Shown piece after piece: positions 22,941 to 35,218 of a DNA stretch of 64,000 nucleotides. A model generated the notes under the pieces. The model ran no database searches. It was not told where the DNA came from and saw nothing but the letters and a program-made list of their open reading frames with translations. Both the position numbers and the translations under genes were made by a program. The stretch covers positions 158,472,393 through 158,536,392 of the forward strand of contig OX578276.1 in assembly GCA_951217055.1 (NCBI GenBank), given 5' to 3'. Positions within the stretch are counted from its first letter, which is position 1. Every line of letters begins with the position of its first letter. Origin of the DNA: Gerris lacustris (lineage: Eukaryota > Arthropoda > Insecta > Hemiptera > Gerridae).

Positions 22941-22949
22941 AAAGTTAAT

Positions 22950-24670
22950 TTTAAATAAAAATAGTTTGTAGCAGTTAAGTAAGTATAAGGTGACAGATTA
23001 CTGGACAGTAATTATTTTTAATTAATTAACAATGACGTATTTTATCAAATAAAAAAATGCAGGTTTGAAAATGTCTCAAAGTAGGAGAGACGAAATATTA
23101 CCTAATAAAGAATAAAAAAGCAAATGTATTAGCTTATATTATATTATTAACCCTTGAAGACACAAAGAAAAAAGAATATATATATATTTAAGGGGACAAC
23201 TCACAAAAAATGTTTTTCGGAGAATCGTGATCTGCATTAGTGTTGGAGCACATACCTGGGAGTTAGAACATGATTAATGTCAAACTTTTTCATATTTTTT
23301 GCTCTAAAAAAATTTTCTCAATTAATTTTTCCAGCATTCATTTACTTCTATTATAATAGATTATTAAGAGGGAATTTATTTCCTCTGTTTCTTTAATATA
23401 ATTTTCCGGCTCTTTATTACTCTCATTCATTTTTTTTCTGAAAGAAAAAAAAATTGTGTATTATAAGAAAAGAAAAGAAAATTAAACTTTTCCTTGTTCC
23501 GTTCAAAATACAAATCTCTTTTTTCCATTCCAATGTAAAATGTTAAGAAGTTTTTCATTGTCTTATAATGAAATATTCACTAATAATATTAAAGGGGGAA
23601 TAAGGAAAAATAACATTTTCCTGAATTTCTTTCCGCCTGCCGCCTGCATAACGCTTAGTGATGATTAATTTAAATCTTTTACTTTTTTATGCTGTCAAAC
23701 TTCTTAATCAGAAAAAATAATTACAAAATCCATCGTCGAAATATAATAATAGTAAAAGTACTTATTCTTTAATTTTAAATAAACATAAATTTACATGTTT
23801 ACACCGTACTTAATTACAAGGCTAACAGTAAACGTTGTGGCTTATGGCCGTCTGACTGGTGCTTACATTTGACCGTGACAAAATAAAAATACTAAACACT
23901 GTAACGAAGTACGTTTAACAAAAAAAAAATAATAATAATTTTACACAGAATGATAGTTTCCTAAAGACTAAATAATAATCATCAAAACATTCATCAAGTC
24001 AACATCTTACCTCAGTGTGTCATAACGACGTCATACATGACACCATACTGACATTGTTACACTGCTCCCCTCCTAAATAAGGTCTCCGTTACCAGCTAGC
24101 TTGATACCGATCTGGGGGTCTGCGTATTCTGTCCGGATAACTTCGCTCCTTAGTTCTTAGCGGCAGACAGCTGGCTGTATGACAGGTTGCTAAAGAGTTT
24201 GTTCTGCAAGGTAAAATGTATCCTCATTCTCATCCAGTGCTGTCTTTTGTAAAGCTGGTAGAATTTCAGCCGTCACTCACTCCTGTCCATCTGCTGGTAG
24301 TACTGACTCTTATAATAATAATAATAATATATATTTTTATTCCAAAATACGTTTTACATAATAATTTAGTTACATCGGATCATGGGAATCACCCCAATGA
24401 GAAAATCTCGTGTAGGGGTGTAACTTCTGTAATTTTACTGTTTATTAATTACCTTGCAAAATGTATCCCAGGTATAGTCTGAGATTAGTACAAGTGCTTA
24501 CAATTTATTTGTATAGTTTATCTTTGTGCAATTAATTTATTTATATTTTATATACAGATATATACATATATATTCACATACACAAATGCACAAAGTCTTG
24601 CTGTTCATCTTGCAGATGAACAGCAATACTGCTCTTAATACTGGCTCTTGTTCATTTCCTGGTGAGTGGG
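22950..24670. other. No gene recognised, AT-rich
   Basis: Long AT-rich stretch. A GC-richer part near 24000-24200 (CATTGTTACACTGCTCCCCT) could be a retroelement edge, but no LTR pair or coding sequence supports this. Confidence 0.4.
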
Positions 24671-24675
24671 AAATA

Positions 24676-25442
24676 ATTATGTTGGCAATCCTTACTTTTT
24701 TGCCCTACTTTTATTTGTTTCCCCTACTTTTGAGTTCAGGGAAGAAAAGACTTACTTTAGTCCCTCAAAACTAATCCAAAATCATAACTTTTTCTCCCTA
24801 CTGGAGATAATAGTTATTTATGCTCCTAGGGAGTAAAGTAAGCCATTATTCCCTAAGCGAAAAAGTGGTTCTTGAGGCGAAGCCGAAGGAACCATGGTCC
24901 CTAAATCCCGAGGCGAAGCCGAGAGAATTAGACTCTTTAATTCCTGAGGCGCAGCCGAGGGAGATAATTATCGCGAGGGGAATAATGGCACTTTACTCAC
25001 GAGGTACATACAATATTTTATCTCCAGTAGGGAAAAAATTCACATTTTCGTCCATTGCACAGTTTTTGTTTATTATTGTAATAAATAACAATAATTATTA
25101 GCACTTTTAATAGCAGATATAAGAGATTAAATATTAAAAGCAAATAAGAATTGGAATTATACTCAAATAGAAGGTTATTTAGATGCAGGCTATAAACAAA
25201 GATAAACATGGTCGAAAAAGCAGTGTCGCCAACCTGATTTCAATAACTTCATTACATTAGCCATTCTATTTCTACTAGTTTTAAAATAATTAAGTTGCAA
25301 TCATTACTTTTTTGCCTTCTTTACTTTTTCGCCCTACTTTTACTTTTTCTTCCTACTTTTTGAGTTCAGGGACGAAAAGACTTACTTTTGTCCCTCTAAA
25401 CTAATTCAAAATCATAACTTCTTCTTCCTACTGGAGATAAAC
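24676..25442 (+). repeat. Dispersed 'GAGGCGAAGCCGAG' element, full-like copy
   Basis: Layout: a 3'-type module (24676-24810, ends CTCCCTACTGGAGATAA), a core (24811-25030) with three GAGGCG(A/C)AGCCGA motifs, then a long tail whose last 150 bp repeats the first module (25290-25442). The core ends mirror each other: GGGAGTAAAGTAAGCCATTA against TAATGGCACTTTACTC, and CCCTACTGGAGATAA against TTATCTCCAGTAGGG. The copy at 26690-27300 is inverted. An open frame through the core (EAKPRE repeats) appears in both copies but matches nothing I know. Confidence 0.6.
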
Positions 25443-26680
25443 ATGTTTTTTGTTATTTGAATTTATTAAATAATGTACTTATAAGGCAAACAGGTAGAAT
25501 TTAAATATTACAAATATTATGCTTCTTAAGGTTCCGTATAAAGTTGTATACGAGTATTATGTATGCATTTTGCAATTAATTATAATAAAATTTATTAATT
25601 TTTAGCTTGAAAATGTCCCTAAAAGGGGTTGAAATATTGCAACCAAGTAAAAGTATGGAAACTTAAAAGTTTTGAATTATTATTTATACTGCCCAGTTGT
25701 GAAGAATTTTCTGTTTGAATCTTAGATATTATGAGAATGTTAAGAACGAGTTGAGTTCGTTTTTTTTGTTTGTTTTTTTTTTTAAAAAAAAGAGTAAGTG
25801 AGGCGAAAACTAAGTAAACTTAGTTTCCGCCTCACTTACTCTTTTTTCCTCCTCTTCAGTATAAATGCTGGAGAGGAGGACGATTTATCGTCTAAGCATA
25901 GGGACAGTACATTGCAGGTGTGAAGTCAAGACGTGCCCGGATTTTCCATGCTAAGCTTTTATGTGCCTCAAGGGATAGATGGAAAAGGTTGTTGCTGTGA
26001 AAGAGGAACGTTACAAACGTCCGGCCATCTACAAAACGTCACAGAACCTTAAATGCACCAATCCATTAAGCTAAAAGGTATCCACGAGAAGTTTAAAGAA
26101 GAATTGAGAGGTAGAAAAAACCAGCTGAATAGAGAGTGCAACCATTTCGAACCTTTAACTAAAAAGACTCCTCTCTCTACAGACGGTTTTGGACTAAAAT
26201 TTGAATAGGATTTAAATTTCCATCAATACATCTTCCACAAAGGTTTCCATTGGCTTACATAAAGACAAATGATACAAATATCTGTTACTTGTTCACTTTG
26301 AGAAAGTCTTCATTGTTTTTAGTTGGTTTTGTTGTTGTATTTGTCATTGTATTTAGTTTATTTAAATACGTTAATCATGCTATATGAACTTTGGCTAGAC
26401 TTATTTATATGTACTGGAAAAGAAATAAATGTGTTAATATTGAAAATGTTTCAGTACAGATATTGTTATTGTTATTGTTAGTAAAGTTATAGTTGTAATG
26501 ATTTTTAGTTATAATGTTAAGTAGTATTGTTTTGTGAAATAAATTATAGTAAAATTATACTGTTTTTTATTTAAATTGTTAAAAAGTATTGTTTTGTTTG
26601 GTAAATAAAGTATAATAAAGTTATATATTATTGGAACGAAGTTCCTTATGGCATGTTACGGCTTCTAGAGCCCGGAAATG
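25443..26680. other. No gene recognised; hairpin at 25785-25847
   Basis: Contains a near-perfect inverted repeat with arms of about 27 bp (AAGAGTAAGTGAGGCG... and ...CGCCTCACTTACTCTT) meeting around AACTAAGTAAACTTAGTT. The rest is AT-rich without recognisable coding. Confidence 0.6.
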
Positions 26681-27300
26681 AATGATTTTATCTCCAGTAG
26701 GGAGAAAAAGTTATGATTTTGAATTTGTTTAGAGGGACTAAAGTAAGTCTTTTCATCCCTGAACTCAAAAAGTAGGGAGAAAATGTAAAAGTAGGGCTAA
26801 AAAGTAAAGATTGCAACTTAATTATATTATAAATAGTAGAAAATGAATGGCTAATGTAATGAAGTTGTTGAAATCAGGTTGGCGACACTGCTTTTTCGAC
26901 CATGTTTATCTTTGTTTATAACCTGCATCTACATAACCTTCTATTTGAGTTTAATTCCAATTCTTATTTGTTTTTAATATTGAATCACTTATACTATTAA
27001 AAGTGCTAATAATTAATGTTATTTATTAAAAAAATAAATAAAAACTTTGCAATGGACGAAAATGTGTATTTTCTCCCTACTGGAGACTGGAGATAAAATA
27101 TTGTATGTATCTCGTGAATAAAGTGCCATTATTCCCCTCGCCATAATTATCTCCCTCGGCAGCGCCTCGGGAATTAAAGAGTCTAACTCTCTCGGCTTCG
27201 CCTCGGGATTTAGGGACCATGGTTCCTTCGGCTCTGCTTTAAGAACCAACTTTTTCGCTCAGGGAATAATGGCTTACTTTACTCCCTAGGTGCATAAATA
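26680..27300 (-). repeat. Dispersed 'GAGGCGAAGCCGAG' element, inverted copy
   Basis: The reverse complement of 24811-25442: core with CTCGGCTTCGCCTCGG motifs at about 27150-27240 and tail at about 26690-26960. It lacks the leading module of the other copy. Confidence 0.6.
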
Positions 27301-28849
27301 TCTATTTACTACTTATACCGTTATGTGATGTGTTACTCTGGAGGTCTTGTTAAGTTTTAATGGGAAAATTGAACCGGGAGAATTACGTTTATATATGTGT
27401 AGACAAATAGAAAATGTGAAACAAGATGAATGTAAGTAAGATATCAGTACAGCATGTTTCAGTATATTTCAGTTGTAATCAATTTTCCAATTTTAAGCCA
27501 AAGTGTGTAATTGTGTTCTAGGTTGGGTTTAGATTTAACCAGATTTGACTGTAAGTATATTGGAAGCACTGAAATAAAATAGTTTAAAGATTCGTAGAAG
27601 TATGACTGTTCTGGTTATAACCATGAACTAAGATCAATATATAGGTAAGAAGGTTTTCAATAAGTCTTATTTGTTATTAATTTATCACTATCTAGGATAA
27701 GGTAACAAATTAAATAAGGTGTTTGATTAGTTTGTAATTTGTTGAAGATGCTTGAGAATGACTCGAAAGGGAGTCGAAATATAACAAAAATTTGACAACA
27801 TGAGATAGAGATTTATCATTATCAATACATCCCTTAAGACCCGCAATCTTCGAACCATAGTATTTATAGGGATCACCTTCATCAACAATATAATACAATT
27901 GAGCATTCCTCTCCTTGACAATTTGGTATTAAAACCATTTTAAAGTAAGATTACTCAACTTTTGCAACTCTACACTACACACATCCTCTGTAATTCACTG
28001 GATGCTGCTCATTGCAGTTTCACATGAAGAGGCTCTTTGCTATTGACTGCGCATTGGGGTGTTAATTGTTTCCCTAGATATTTAACACATCTAGGATCGC
28101 GGGAGCACTACTTCTGGGTGTGGTCAAATCCCTGGCATCGTTTACTATGCGGAATCCACTGTGGTTCTCCTGAGTGGTTCAATCTTTACTCTCATCTAAC
28201 GTGAGCATAAACAAGGGCAGTCCTATTCTGCTTGCAATTTATTTCTGCTTTTCTAATGAACGTCTCTTTTTTTTAGTATCTTTACTATGTAAATTATTTT
28301 GAGACCTTTTTCTTGCAGATCCGCAATGTTCAATGTTATCCTGTTTTTGGCAGGTCGGATGTAGTCCTCCTAGCCCTATACTTTAACTGGTCTACAGTTT
28401 TTGTTTTCATACGCATACCAATACCACTGGACTTTCTCTTATAATTTTTCAGCCATGATTCTATAAATGGCATTAGAAGTTTTCATGCTTTGTTGTTTAA
28501 CGTCACAATTGTGTAATTGTACTACTTACAACTTGCTGGTATCAGAGCTTTCCCTTCTGCAAAGATGGTCAATCTTACAACATTGATTGGTGCAGCAGAT
28601 AGTTCCTTTCTCATACTCATCTGTTCTTTGTCGTTTTCGTAGGTTTGGCCAGAGTCAGACTTACTATTTGAAAACTCATCCACATTAGGAGGAATCTCTA
28701 TACTAGTCTTGGGATATGATTCGCTTTCCTTTGTTTACTTTTAATTTTTATTTTCTTCAGAATTAATAAAATCAAGATAAATTCCTTTTAAAAAATGTTC
28801 CTTGACCGTTACCCTCGGCCCAATACTGCGTTCCACGTCTAGATGTAAC
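27301..28849. other. No gene recognised
   Basis: No frames with known motifs, no repeats of note, no TE ends recognised. Confidence 0.4.
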
Positions 28850-28982
28850 CAGTGGCGGCAATAAGGGCCCCGCAGACCCCGCGGCTCGGAGGGCCCCGGG
28901 AATCATGGGGCCCCTGAAAGGGAAATAGAGGGCCCCCCACTAAAAGTTTGCAGGGTTCCCCAAAACCTTACCACCGCTACTG
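28850..28982. mobile_element. hAT MITE, 133 bp
   Basis: Starts CAGTGGCGGCAATAAGG and ends with the complement of CAGTAGCGGTGGTAAGG. It is flanked by GATGTAAC (28842-28849) and GGCGTAAC (28983-28990), an 8-bp target duplication with two transitions. The interior is rich in GGGGCCC blocks. No coding. Confidence 0.75.
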
Positions 28983-28990
28983 GGCGTAAC

Positions 28991-29740
28991 CTAATAAGCT
29001 CCCTTTGCCTGACGTTATTGCTTCTTCTTAGAATTAACTGTTTCCTCAGCCGTTCTTCGACGCACAAAATTACATCTCTCTCCTACACAGCACAAAGCAC
29101 CCCAAAGATACTGTGAGATATTACCGAGATCGTAGTATTTCTATTTGCATAGTAATTTTGTAGCAAGCTAAAATAGTTAGCTGAAGCTATTGACTACAAC
29201 TAAATACAAAGCACAGCTAATGACTGTGGGCAGCCCTATCTTACCAAATAGGTAATCTCTTTTTCATTCCTCTACTTTAATATTATGAAATTTTTATGCA
29301 ATTTCGAACCTTGGTTTGTAATTCTCTTCTTCTGCTTCTTCCAGATGAAAGGTTACGAAATAAATTTTGACGCCATGTTCTTCTTCGTGTCTCCCGTACC
29401 CCACTGTTCGGTTTGGCTATCCACAATCCACCTTGTACAATGTCGTAGCACCAGATGTAAGACCAGGAACATTCCTCAAGTATACATTGAATTATCAAAA
29501 AATTATATTGAACAACAAAACAGGACAATATAAGTCACGTCACTTAATTGCAGTACTGCCAAGTTCTAAAATGTCAAATTAAACCTAATATGATAACAAA
29601 ACAACGGAAACTAGCTAAAACGACATAACCTTCACGCAAGGTTACTTGAAAAAGAGCGACGCTGTTGTTAATTGACCGCACAATTGCGGTTTGTTTGCGG
29701 TTACGTAGTGGACTGGACATGATACGTATTGCTTTAACAT
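28991..29740. other. No confirmed gene; possible exon 29345-29456
   Basis: A good acceptor (TTCTGCTTCTTCCAG, ends 29344) and a good donor (CCAGAT|GTAAGA, after 29456) bracket 112 bp that are open in one frame (starting MKGYEINFDAMFFF). No family recognised. Elsewhere a short hairpin ACCGCACAATTGCGGT lies near 29673. Confidence 0.25.
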
Positions 29741-29751
29741 TATAATCTATA

Positions 29752-29810
29752 ATATAATCGAATAGTGTCCCGACGACGGCGACGGCGACGCACCTCGAAA
29801 TGATTTATAA
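29752..29810. repeat. GAC/GGC-rich repeat shared with 4058-4110 (inverted)
   Basis: ATAATCGAATAGTGTCCCGA, then GACGGCGACGG units and CGCACCTCGAA, is the reverse complement of the sequence at 4058-4110, with one or two extra CGACGG units here. Probably ends of a shared dispersed element. Confidence 0.5.
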
Positions 29811-29984
29811 CGTTAAAAATTGATGAGCTAAAACTAAAATTGAACCTGTAAAATTCAGCACACGAAGCATGCCCTCAACCACTGTGCAAACCGTTCGTAG
29901 TGAACCCTCCGGCCTAAAACATTCTATTTAAACAGTATATATCTATATATCAATTTATTGTTTAGCAATAACTAGACATCACGT

Positions 29985-30500
29985 GGCTCTTTCTGTTTAA
30001 GTATCACTTGGCACCGCGAGCCTCATTCATTTTAATTATAACCAATTATCTCTGATAATTCTTTTTGACTGGTGATGTTTTCCTTGCTTTGAAGGTCAAG
30101 TGTGCAAATTTTCATCGAGATCGGACTAAAACTATAGGTTTGTATAAAGAACATACCACAACACACATACGTTGACTTTTATATATATATGGCCTCCATC
30201 TTGAATCGAAATGCCCGATTGGTTAACCATTTATCAAAAGTTACTAAAGTCATAAAAATAAGCTAACTTCTAAATTTCAAGGTTCTAGTGCAATCGGTTC
30301 CGGAGATATCGTCTTGTAATTTTGTATATATATAGCCGCCATCTTGATTCAAGATGGCGGATTTTAAAAATATTTCTTAGCGAGCACCTAGGAGGTAAGA
30401 GGAACACTCCTACAAAATTTCATGGTCATAGGTCCAGTGGTTTCAGAGATATCGTGATGTGTCAGTCAGTGAGTGGTATTTGGATTTTATATATATAGAT
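29985..30500 (-). mobile_element. Helitron 5' end region
   Basis: On the minus strand the segment begins at 30500 with TCTATATATATAAAATCC, then CACTCACTGACTGACACATC. A TC start with an A/T run and CTGACTGAC downstream is typical of insect Helitron 5' ends. Further in, CAAGATGGCGG and its complement repeat. No RepHel frame is visible and the 3' end of this copy is not certain. Confidence 0.5.
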
Positions 30501-30684
30501 AACATTTTGATATTGCATAGCGTCAATGTTTTATATGTAATATATATTATATAATTATTTATATACATAGCTGATAAACTAACCCCGTGTTATCCCTTGC
30601 ATATTTTTAGTGTTAGTTAGACTTTGGAAAGGCCAAGGCCATCCACCGGCTGCTTCGCAACAGTTAGTTATTTTATATAATTAA

Positions 30685-30720
30685 CTAGCCTTCACCCCGC
30701 GCTCTACGCGGGGCTCATGC
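30685..30720 (-). mobile_element. Helitron 3' terminus, minus strand
   Basis: On the minus strand a perfect 7-bp hairpin (CCCCGCG-TAGAG-CGCGGGG; plus-strand 30695-30713) is followed by 6 nt and CTAG, then T. This is the textbook Helitron 3' end. The matching 5' end to the right was not identified. Confidence 0.55.
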
Positions 30721-31254
30721 TAGGTTTTAGTGGCTATGTTTCCTATTATCATATAGGCCTAGCAATTAAATGAAATGCCTCAATAGTTTTGTTTCCAAGC
30801 CTTCTAGAATAAAATCAGGACTATATTATACACCATTCATTCTGTTTCTAAGAATATAATATTCTCCAAATCGTAGTTTGGAGTCTATCTATATATTTAA
30901 AAGATAGCCAATAGAAACTAAGTAATATGTATAGTAATTAATGATAATACTAAAAAAAGGTATAATAAATAAGAAAATAAACGTCGTAAAAACCAATTAG
31001 ACAGGGTCATCAACGATCATCAACCATGATGGTGCATTAATTTAATTATTACCAGTCTCTTCTCTCAATACGGCAGTTTCCCCAATAAATATTTAATAAC
31101 TCTAGTTCTAGAAAAAATAATTAAATAATAAAAACTCGATTTATAGAGCAGTAGGATGAGGTTTAAGATACCCAATCACAAATTAAATCGGTCAACAATT
31201 GCGGACGCCGTAAGTCAATTTTTTTAATTATCCAAGACGGTATGTCGGGGTGTA

Positions 31255-32280
31255 GTCCAGGCAAATTAGTAAAAAAAAAACAGCAAATGGAGGAAATAAT
31301 TTATAAAGTTTTGAAACTTTGTGAAAAAACTTTTAAGGGTTGTAGTAGTAAGCAACAGTAAAGTTCCCCTCTCTTGAGGGGGCGCGTCCCCCCTCCTTAA
31401 AGTCCAAATTTACTTATTTTTCACTTTTTACCCAAATCGGTTTATTTTTTGAAGAGAAGTGTTATTACCAAAATTATTCCTCACATAATTCTGCACAAAA
31501 AAGTTCCTATGCATGTTTGAAGTGGGACATACCGTTTTCGAGATATTGTAGTTGGATAGAGATAAAACGTATTTTTGCGAACCAAGATATCTAAAAAACA
31601 ACCCTTCCAATTTTAAAGAAATTGGGATGGTAGGTTATACTTAGCCCATTGTTGATCCCATATCAGTTTCAACCTTCTGCACCCATTATTTTATCCTCCA
31701 CATGCGCACAAACATACATTTATTTTGACCTATATCTTCAAAAGAACTCAACTGATTATTATGAAATTTGGATGGTTTGTCGGAAGTAGCCTGCAGAAAG
31801 CCTCAAATTAATTTCAACCGTCTGCGCTCTTTACATTTTCTAAATTGGTTCCCTTTCTGTCTGTCTGTTGATCAATTTTTTTTGTCTGTCTGTTATAAAT
31901 TAAAGTATCAATTTATCAAAAAAGTGTTTTTGTTTAGATATCTTGGTTCGCAAAAATACGTTTTATATCTTTCCAACTACATTATCTCGAAAACGGTAAA
32001 TCTCACTTCAAACATGCATAGGACCTTTTTTGTGCAGAATTATGTGAGGAATAATTTTGGTAATACAATTCTCTTAAAAAAATAAACTGTTTTGCGTAAA
32101 AAGTGAAAAATAAGTAAATTTTGGACTGTAAGGAGGGGGAGCGGGGGACGCGCCCCCTCAAGCGGGGGGAACTTTACTGTTTCTTACTACTACACCCCTT
32201 AAAAGTGTTTTTACAAAGTTTCAAAACTTTTTAAATTATTTCCCCTATTATTCCTTATTTTCCTGGACTAGTGGGGGTGG
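31255..32280. mobile_element. Composite 1-kb palindromic element
   Basis: The outer arms 31255-31570 and 31930-32280 are reverse complements (AGTCCAGG...; GGGGCGCGTCCCCC; TTATTCCTCACATAATTCTG; ATACGTTTT with AAAACGTAT). The centre, about 31570-31930, is occupied by arms of the separate fold-back family (AACCTTCTGCACCC, CGTCTGCGCTCTTT). Reading frames at 31428-31610 and 31768-32085 are mirror images of one another, as expected for a palindrome. Confidence 0.75.
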
Positions 32281-32281
32281 G

Positions 32282-32475
32282 GATGTGAATTGGCCACCTC
32301 GTTCACTCGATCTCACTCCATTAGACTACTTCCTGTGGGGAGAGGTGAAAATTAAATTAGACAGCCTATTGGTGAACACAAGAGAGGACCTTGTTCAGCG
32401 AACAAATTTAGTGTTTAATAATATCAAATTCAAACCTGGAGAAGTTAGACGGGCAACTGGTCAGCGCAGATGATC
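32282..32475 (+). pseudogene. Tc1/mariner-type transposase C-terminal fragment
   Basis: About 62 residues include WPPRSLDLTPLDYFLWGEVK followed by an EDLVQR helix. This is the conserved region around the last catalytic acidic residue (WPPRSPDLTPLD) of insect Tc1/mariner-superfamily transposases. The upstream DDE domain is missing: the sequence to the left is the palindromic element. A stop and a G-run (32502-32523) follow. Confidence 0.7.
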
Positions 32476-32529
32476 CATTAACAATTAACATATGGTATAG
32501 GGGGGGGGGGGGGGGGGGGGGGGTACTTC

Positions 32530-33465
32530 GAGTTTATGTAAATAATAAATTATGTACAATTGCCTATACTATATTATTCAATTTTTCATTTTGTGAATAC
32601 AAGGAGTGATATTTTTTTATTCATTGTTGCCCTTTCTATTTTTTCACCTACTCTTAGGGCCACTAAAAGTCATTTATTACTTCATTTTCATCCAAATAAG
32701 TTTGTAAACTTAAAGCAAACTAGTTAACAATTTATATAATTTTAAAACTTATTAAATGCGCCAGTTTTACATGAGGTCTATACAAATACTATTCAAAAGG
32801 TACTATGAATGAGTAATGGGGTACTAAACAAATTAAAAAGTTATGCTAGCAAGAACGTTGACCACAAATTTCTTATTAACCAAATAATTGTATTTAGAAG
32901 TATATAAAATTAATTTAATAAGGGTATTATGGGCAAGCAGCATGACTTTTTTAAAGTTAATTTCATTACCTTTTGAATAGCGAAAACCGCATCTTTATAT
33001 CTTTATAGATTTGACGTTTTTAATGAGAAAAAGTCACCAGAAAATGAGATAATTGAACAATCGATATATCTCGAAAAGGAAGGTCGATTAACCATTATGT
33101 AATATAACATTTTTTTGTCAGAAATGTGATGTAGAACATCAGGTTTTTCGGTGTTACACCTTATGTGGGACACCCTGCACACCTTATAGCTGACATAAAT
33201 AAACTACAGTTATGAACGAAGTAACAAACATCATCTATAAACATTCTAAACTCTTTGTCATCTGGTATATGTAGAATAAATAATCAAATGTTAATGGCTT
33301 CTCTGTTAAACCAATAGTGTTTTGTACAGTTTTCATTTCACTTCCTTTTTAACTCCTAGGGCGGAAGTCCCTAGTTAATCTGATTATTGTCATCTTTCTA
33401 TTACCTTTTTATATTTAATTATCCTTCTCAGATTCAGTATTTTTTCTCTTTATTCAAATAAACTA
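32530..33465. other. No gene recognised
   Basis: May include transposon 3' sequence after the transposase fragment (GTGGGACACCCTGCACACC near 33165). Nothing firm. Confidence 0.35.
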
Positions 33466-34048
33466 ATAGTCCACAGGCCACCATAAGAAGTGAGTCGCTG
33501 ATTGATAAAGTTTTCTTACCTTATGGAATCGCTTATTTATGCCGTGTCCACCGATGAATTGAGTATATGGCAACTGGGGGCTGGGCCATTTCTTTTTTGT
33601 TGACATGCGAAACTTGCCCTTCTGCGGGAACATTGAAAAGAGATAGATAAAGTTTTGATTTTCACAGGATCGTTTAATTAAATTATTTCAAAAACAGTGG
33701 TAAAGGTGGCCACCGATAAGAGTGGGCCGTTTGGGGTGGCCACCGCCCCAAACATATCGCTCTGCGAGGACGTTGAAAAGAAAATGGCCCACTCTTATCG
33801 GTGGCCACCTTTACCACTGTTTTTGAAGTAATTTAATTAAACGATCCTGTGAAAATCAAAACTTTATCTATCTCTTTTCAATGTTCCCGCAGAAGGGCAA
33901 GTTTGGCATGTCAACAAAAAAGAAATGGCCCAGCGCCCAGTTGCCATATACCCAATTCATCGGTGGACAAGGCATAAATAAGCGATTCCATAAGGTAAGA
34001 AAACTTTATCAATCAGCGACTCACTTCTTATGGTGGCCTGTGGACTAT
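33466..34048. repeat. Near-perfect 0.58-kb palindrome
   Basis: Arms 33466-33729 and 33787-34048 are reverse complements over about 262 bp with only a few differences, separated by a 57-bp loop that itself holds a smaller imperfect palindrome (TTTGGGGTGGCCACCGCC). Outer ends read ATAGTCCACAGGCCACCATA and its complement. The frame at 33881-34153 is a by-product. Confidence 0.9.
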
Positions 34049-34054
34049 AAATCT

Positions 34055-35215
34055 AATTACTATTTTTACTTTTATATAAAACCAAGAATTTATAAGCTAA
34101 AGCTAATTAAGTTATACAAGGGTTCTCCCTTCTTCACAACCAGACCGGAATAGTCAGTCTGGCCCAGACAGTGGTAGAGAAAACATCTAACATCTCTCTA
34201 CACACTTCTGAAACAATCTTGCTATCATCAACTCAACACGGCATTGGTCAGAATTCATCCTCACGAGCTGAGACGGCAGAGCCCCTTCATCCCATATCAG
34301 AGGAGGAGGTGCTTTCTGGATCCTGATCACATTCACCAACACCAACTCGCAAGTCAACCATATATCATATTATCATTTAAACTTCAAATTGACTTCTTTA
34401 TGAATTAACTTATAACTTAAACTATTGCTTATAACTCAAACTATTACTTATAACTTAAAATCAACTTATTATAACCGCTCATTATAACTTTTAATTAAAC
34501 TCTTATAATCTCATCATTTTTATAATCTTTTATTTTCAATTATACATCATTTCTCTAACCACCTCTAACCACCTCTAACTGTAAACTGAATCTGTTTTTA
34601 TTCTTTCTTTATTTATATAACCTTGCCTAACTTTTAATATAATATCATCAATCCATCTATTTTTTTTAACGTCCTGTATCATCGTACAGGTGGTCCTTTA
34701 CTTTACCCCCTATGGATTTGTAGTACGATAATTGGATCTTCTAACATCCCCTTCGGCTGCAACAAATAGAATGATGTAAGACATCAAACTATAATCATCT
34801 AATCTCGATGGATTAAAAGATGGAACCAGGTATATTCATGCCTCACTTAGCACCTTAACAAGATGACAGTGTCGCGTTCCATAATCCATCATCATCATAT
34901 TCTGCTTACCCCTTATCTTGTTTGTTTCATGGCTGACTGTTACTTATTGACTAATCCTTTGCGACAAACAGCTGTAATCTGTCACCTCGCATCTCGTTAC
35001 AGCACGAGAATAATATTATCCAACCAATTCAATTATTAACTAAAATTAATGGGTTAGAAGAGAGGTTTCAGATTCAGAGTTGATCTAGCGTTTGAATAAC
35101 ATCTGCATGACGGTACAAAATAAGTATGGAATTGATTATTAATTAATGAACATTGCTTTAAAATTTGAAATATAGCCTTCTCTTACATATCACTTTATAA
35201 GGAACTAAACAGTGA
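34055..35215. other. No gene recognised; short TAACC repeat at 34548
   Basis: Contains a small isolated stretch of the TAACCACCTC repeat at about 34548-34581 and ATAACTTAAA-type repeats at 34410-34500. Around 34640-34820 the sequence resembles a retroelement 3' region but no motif confirms it. Confidence 0.35.
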
Positions 35216-35218
35216 AAT

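Noticed and set aside
22547..22948. Repeat protein or CRISPR-like array
   Set aside because: 33-bp units are contiguous with no variable spacers, and open frames on both strands follow from the period. The context is eukaryotic.
33881..34153. 90-codon ORF
   Set aside because: Falls in the right arm of the large palindrome. No known domain.
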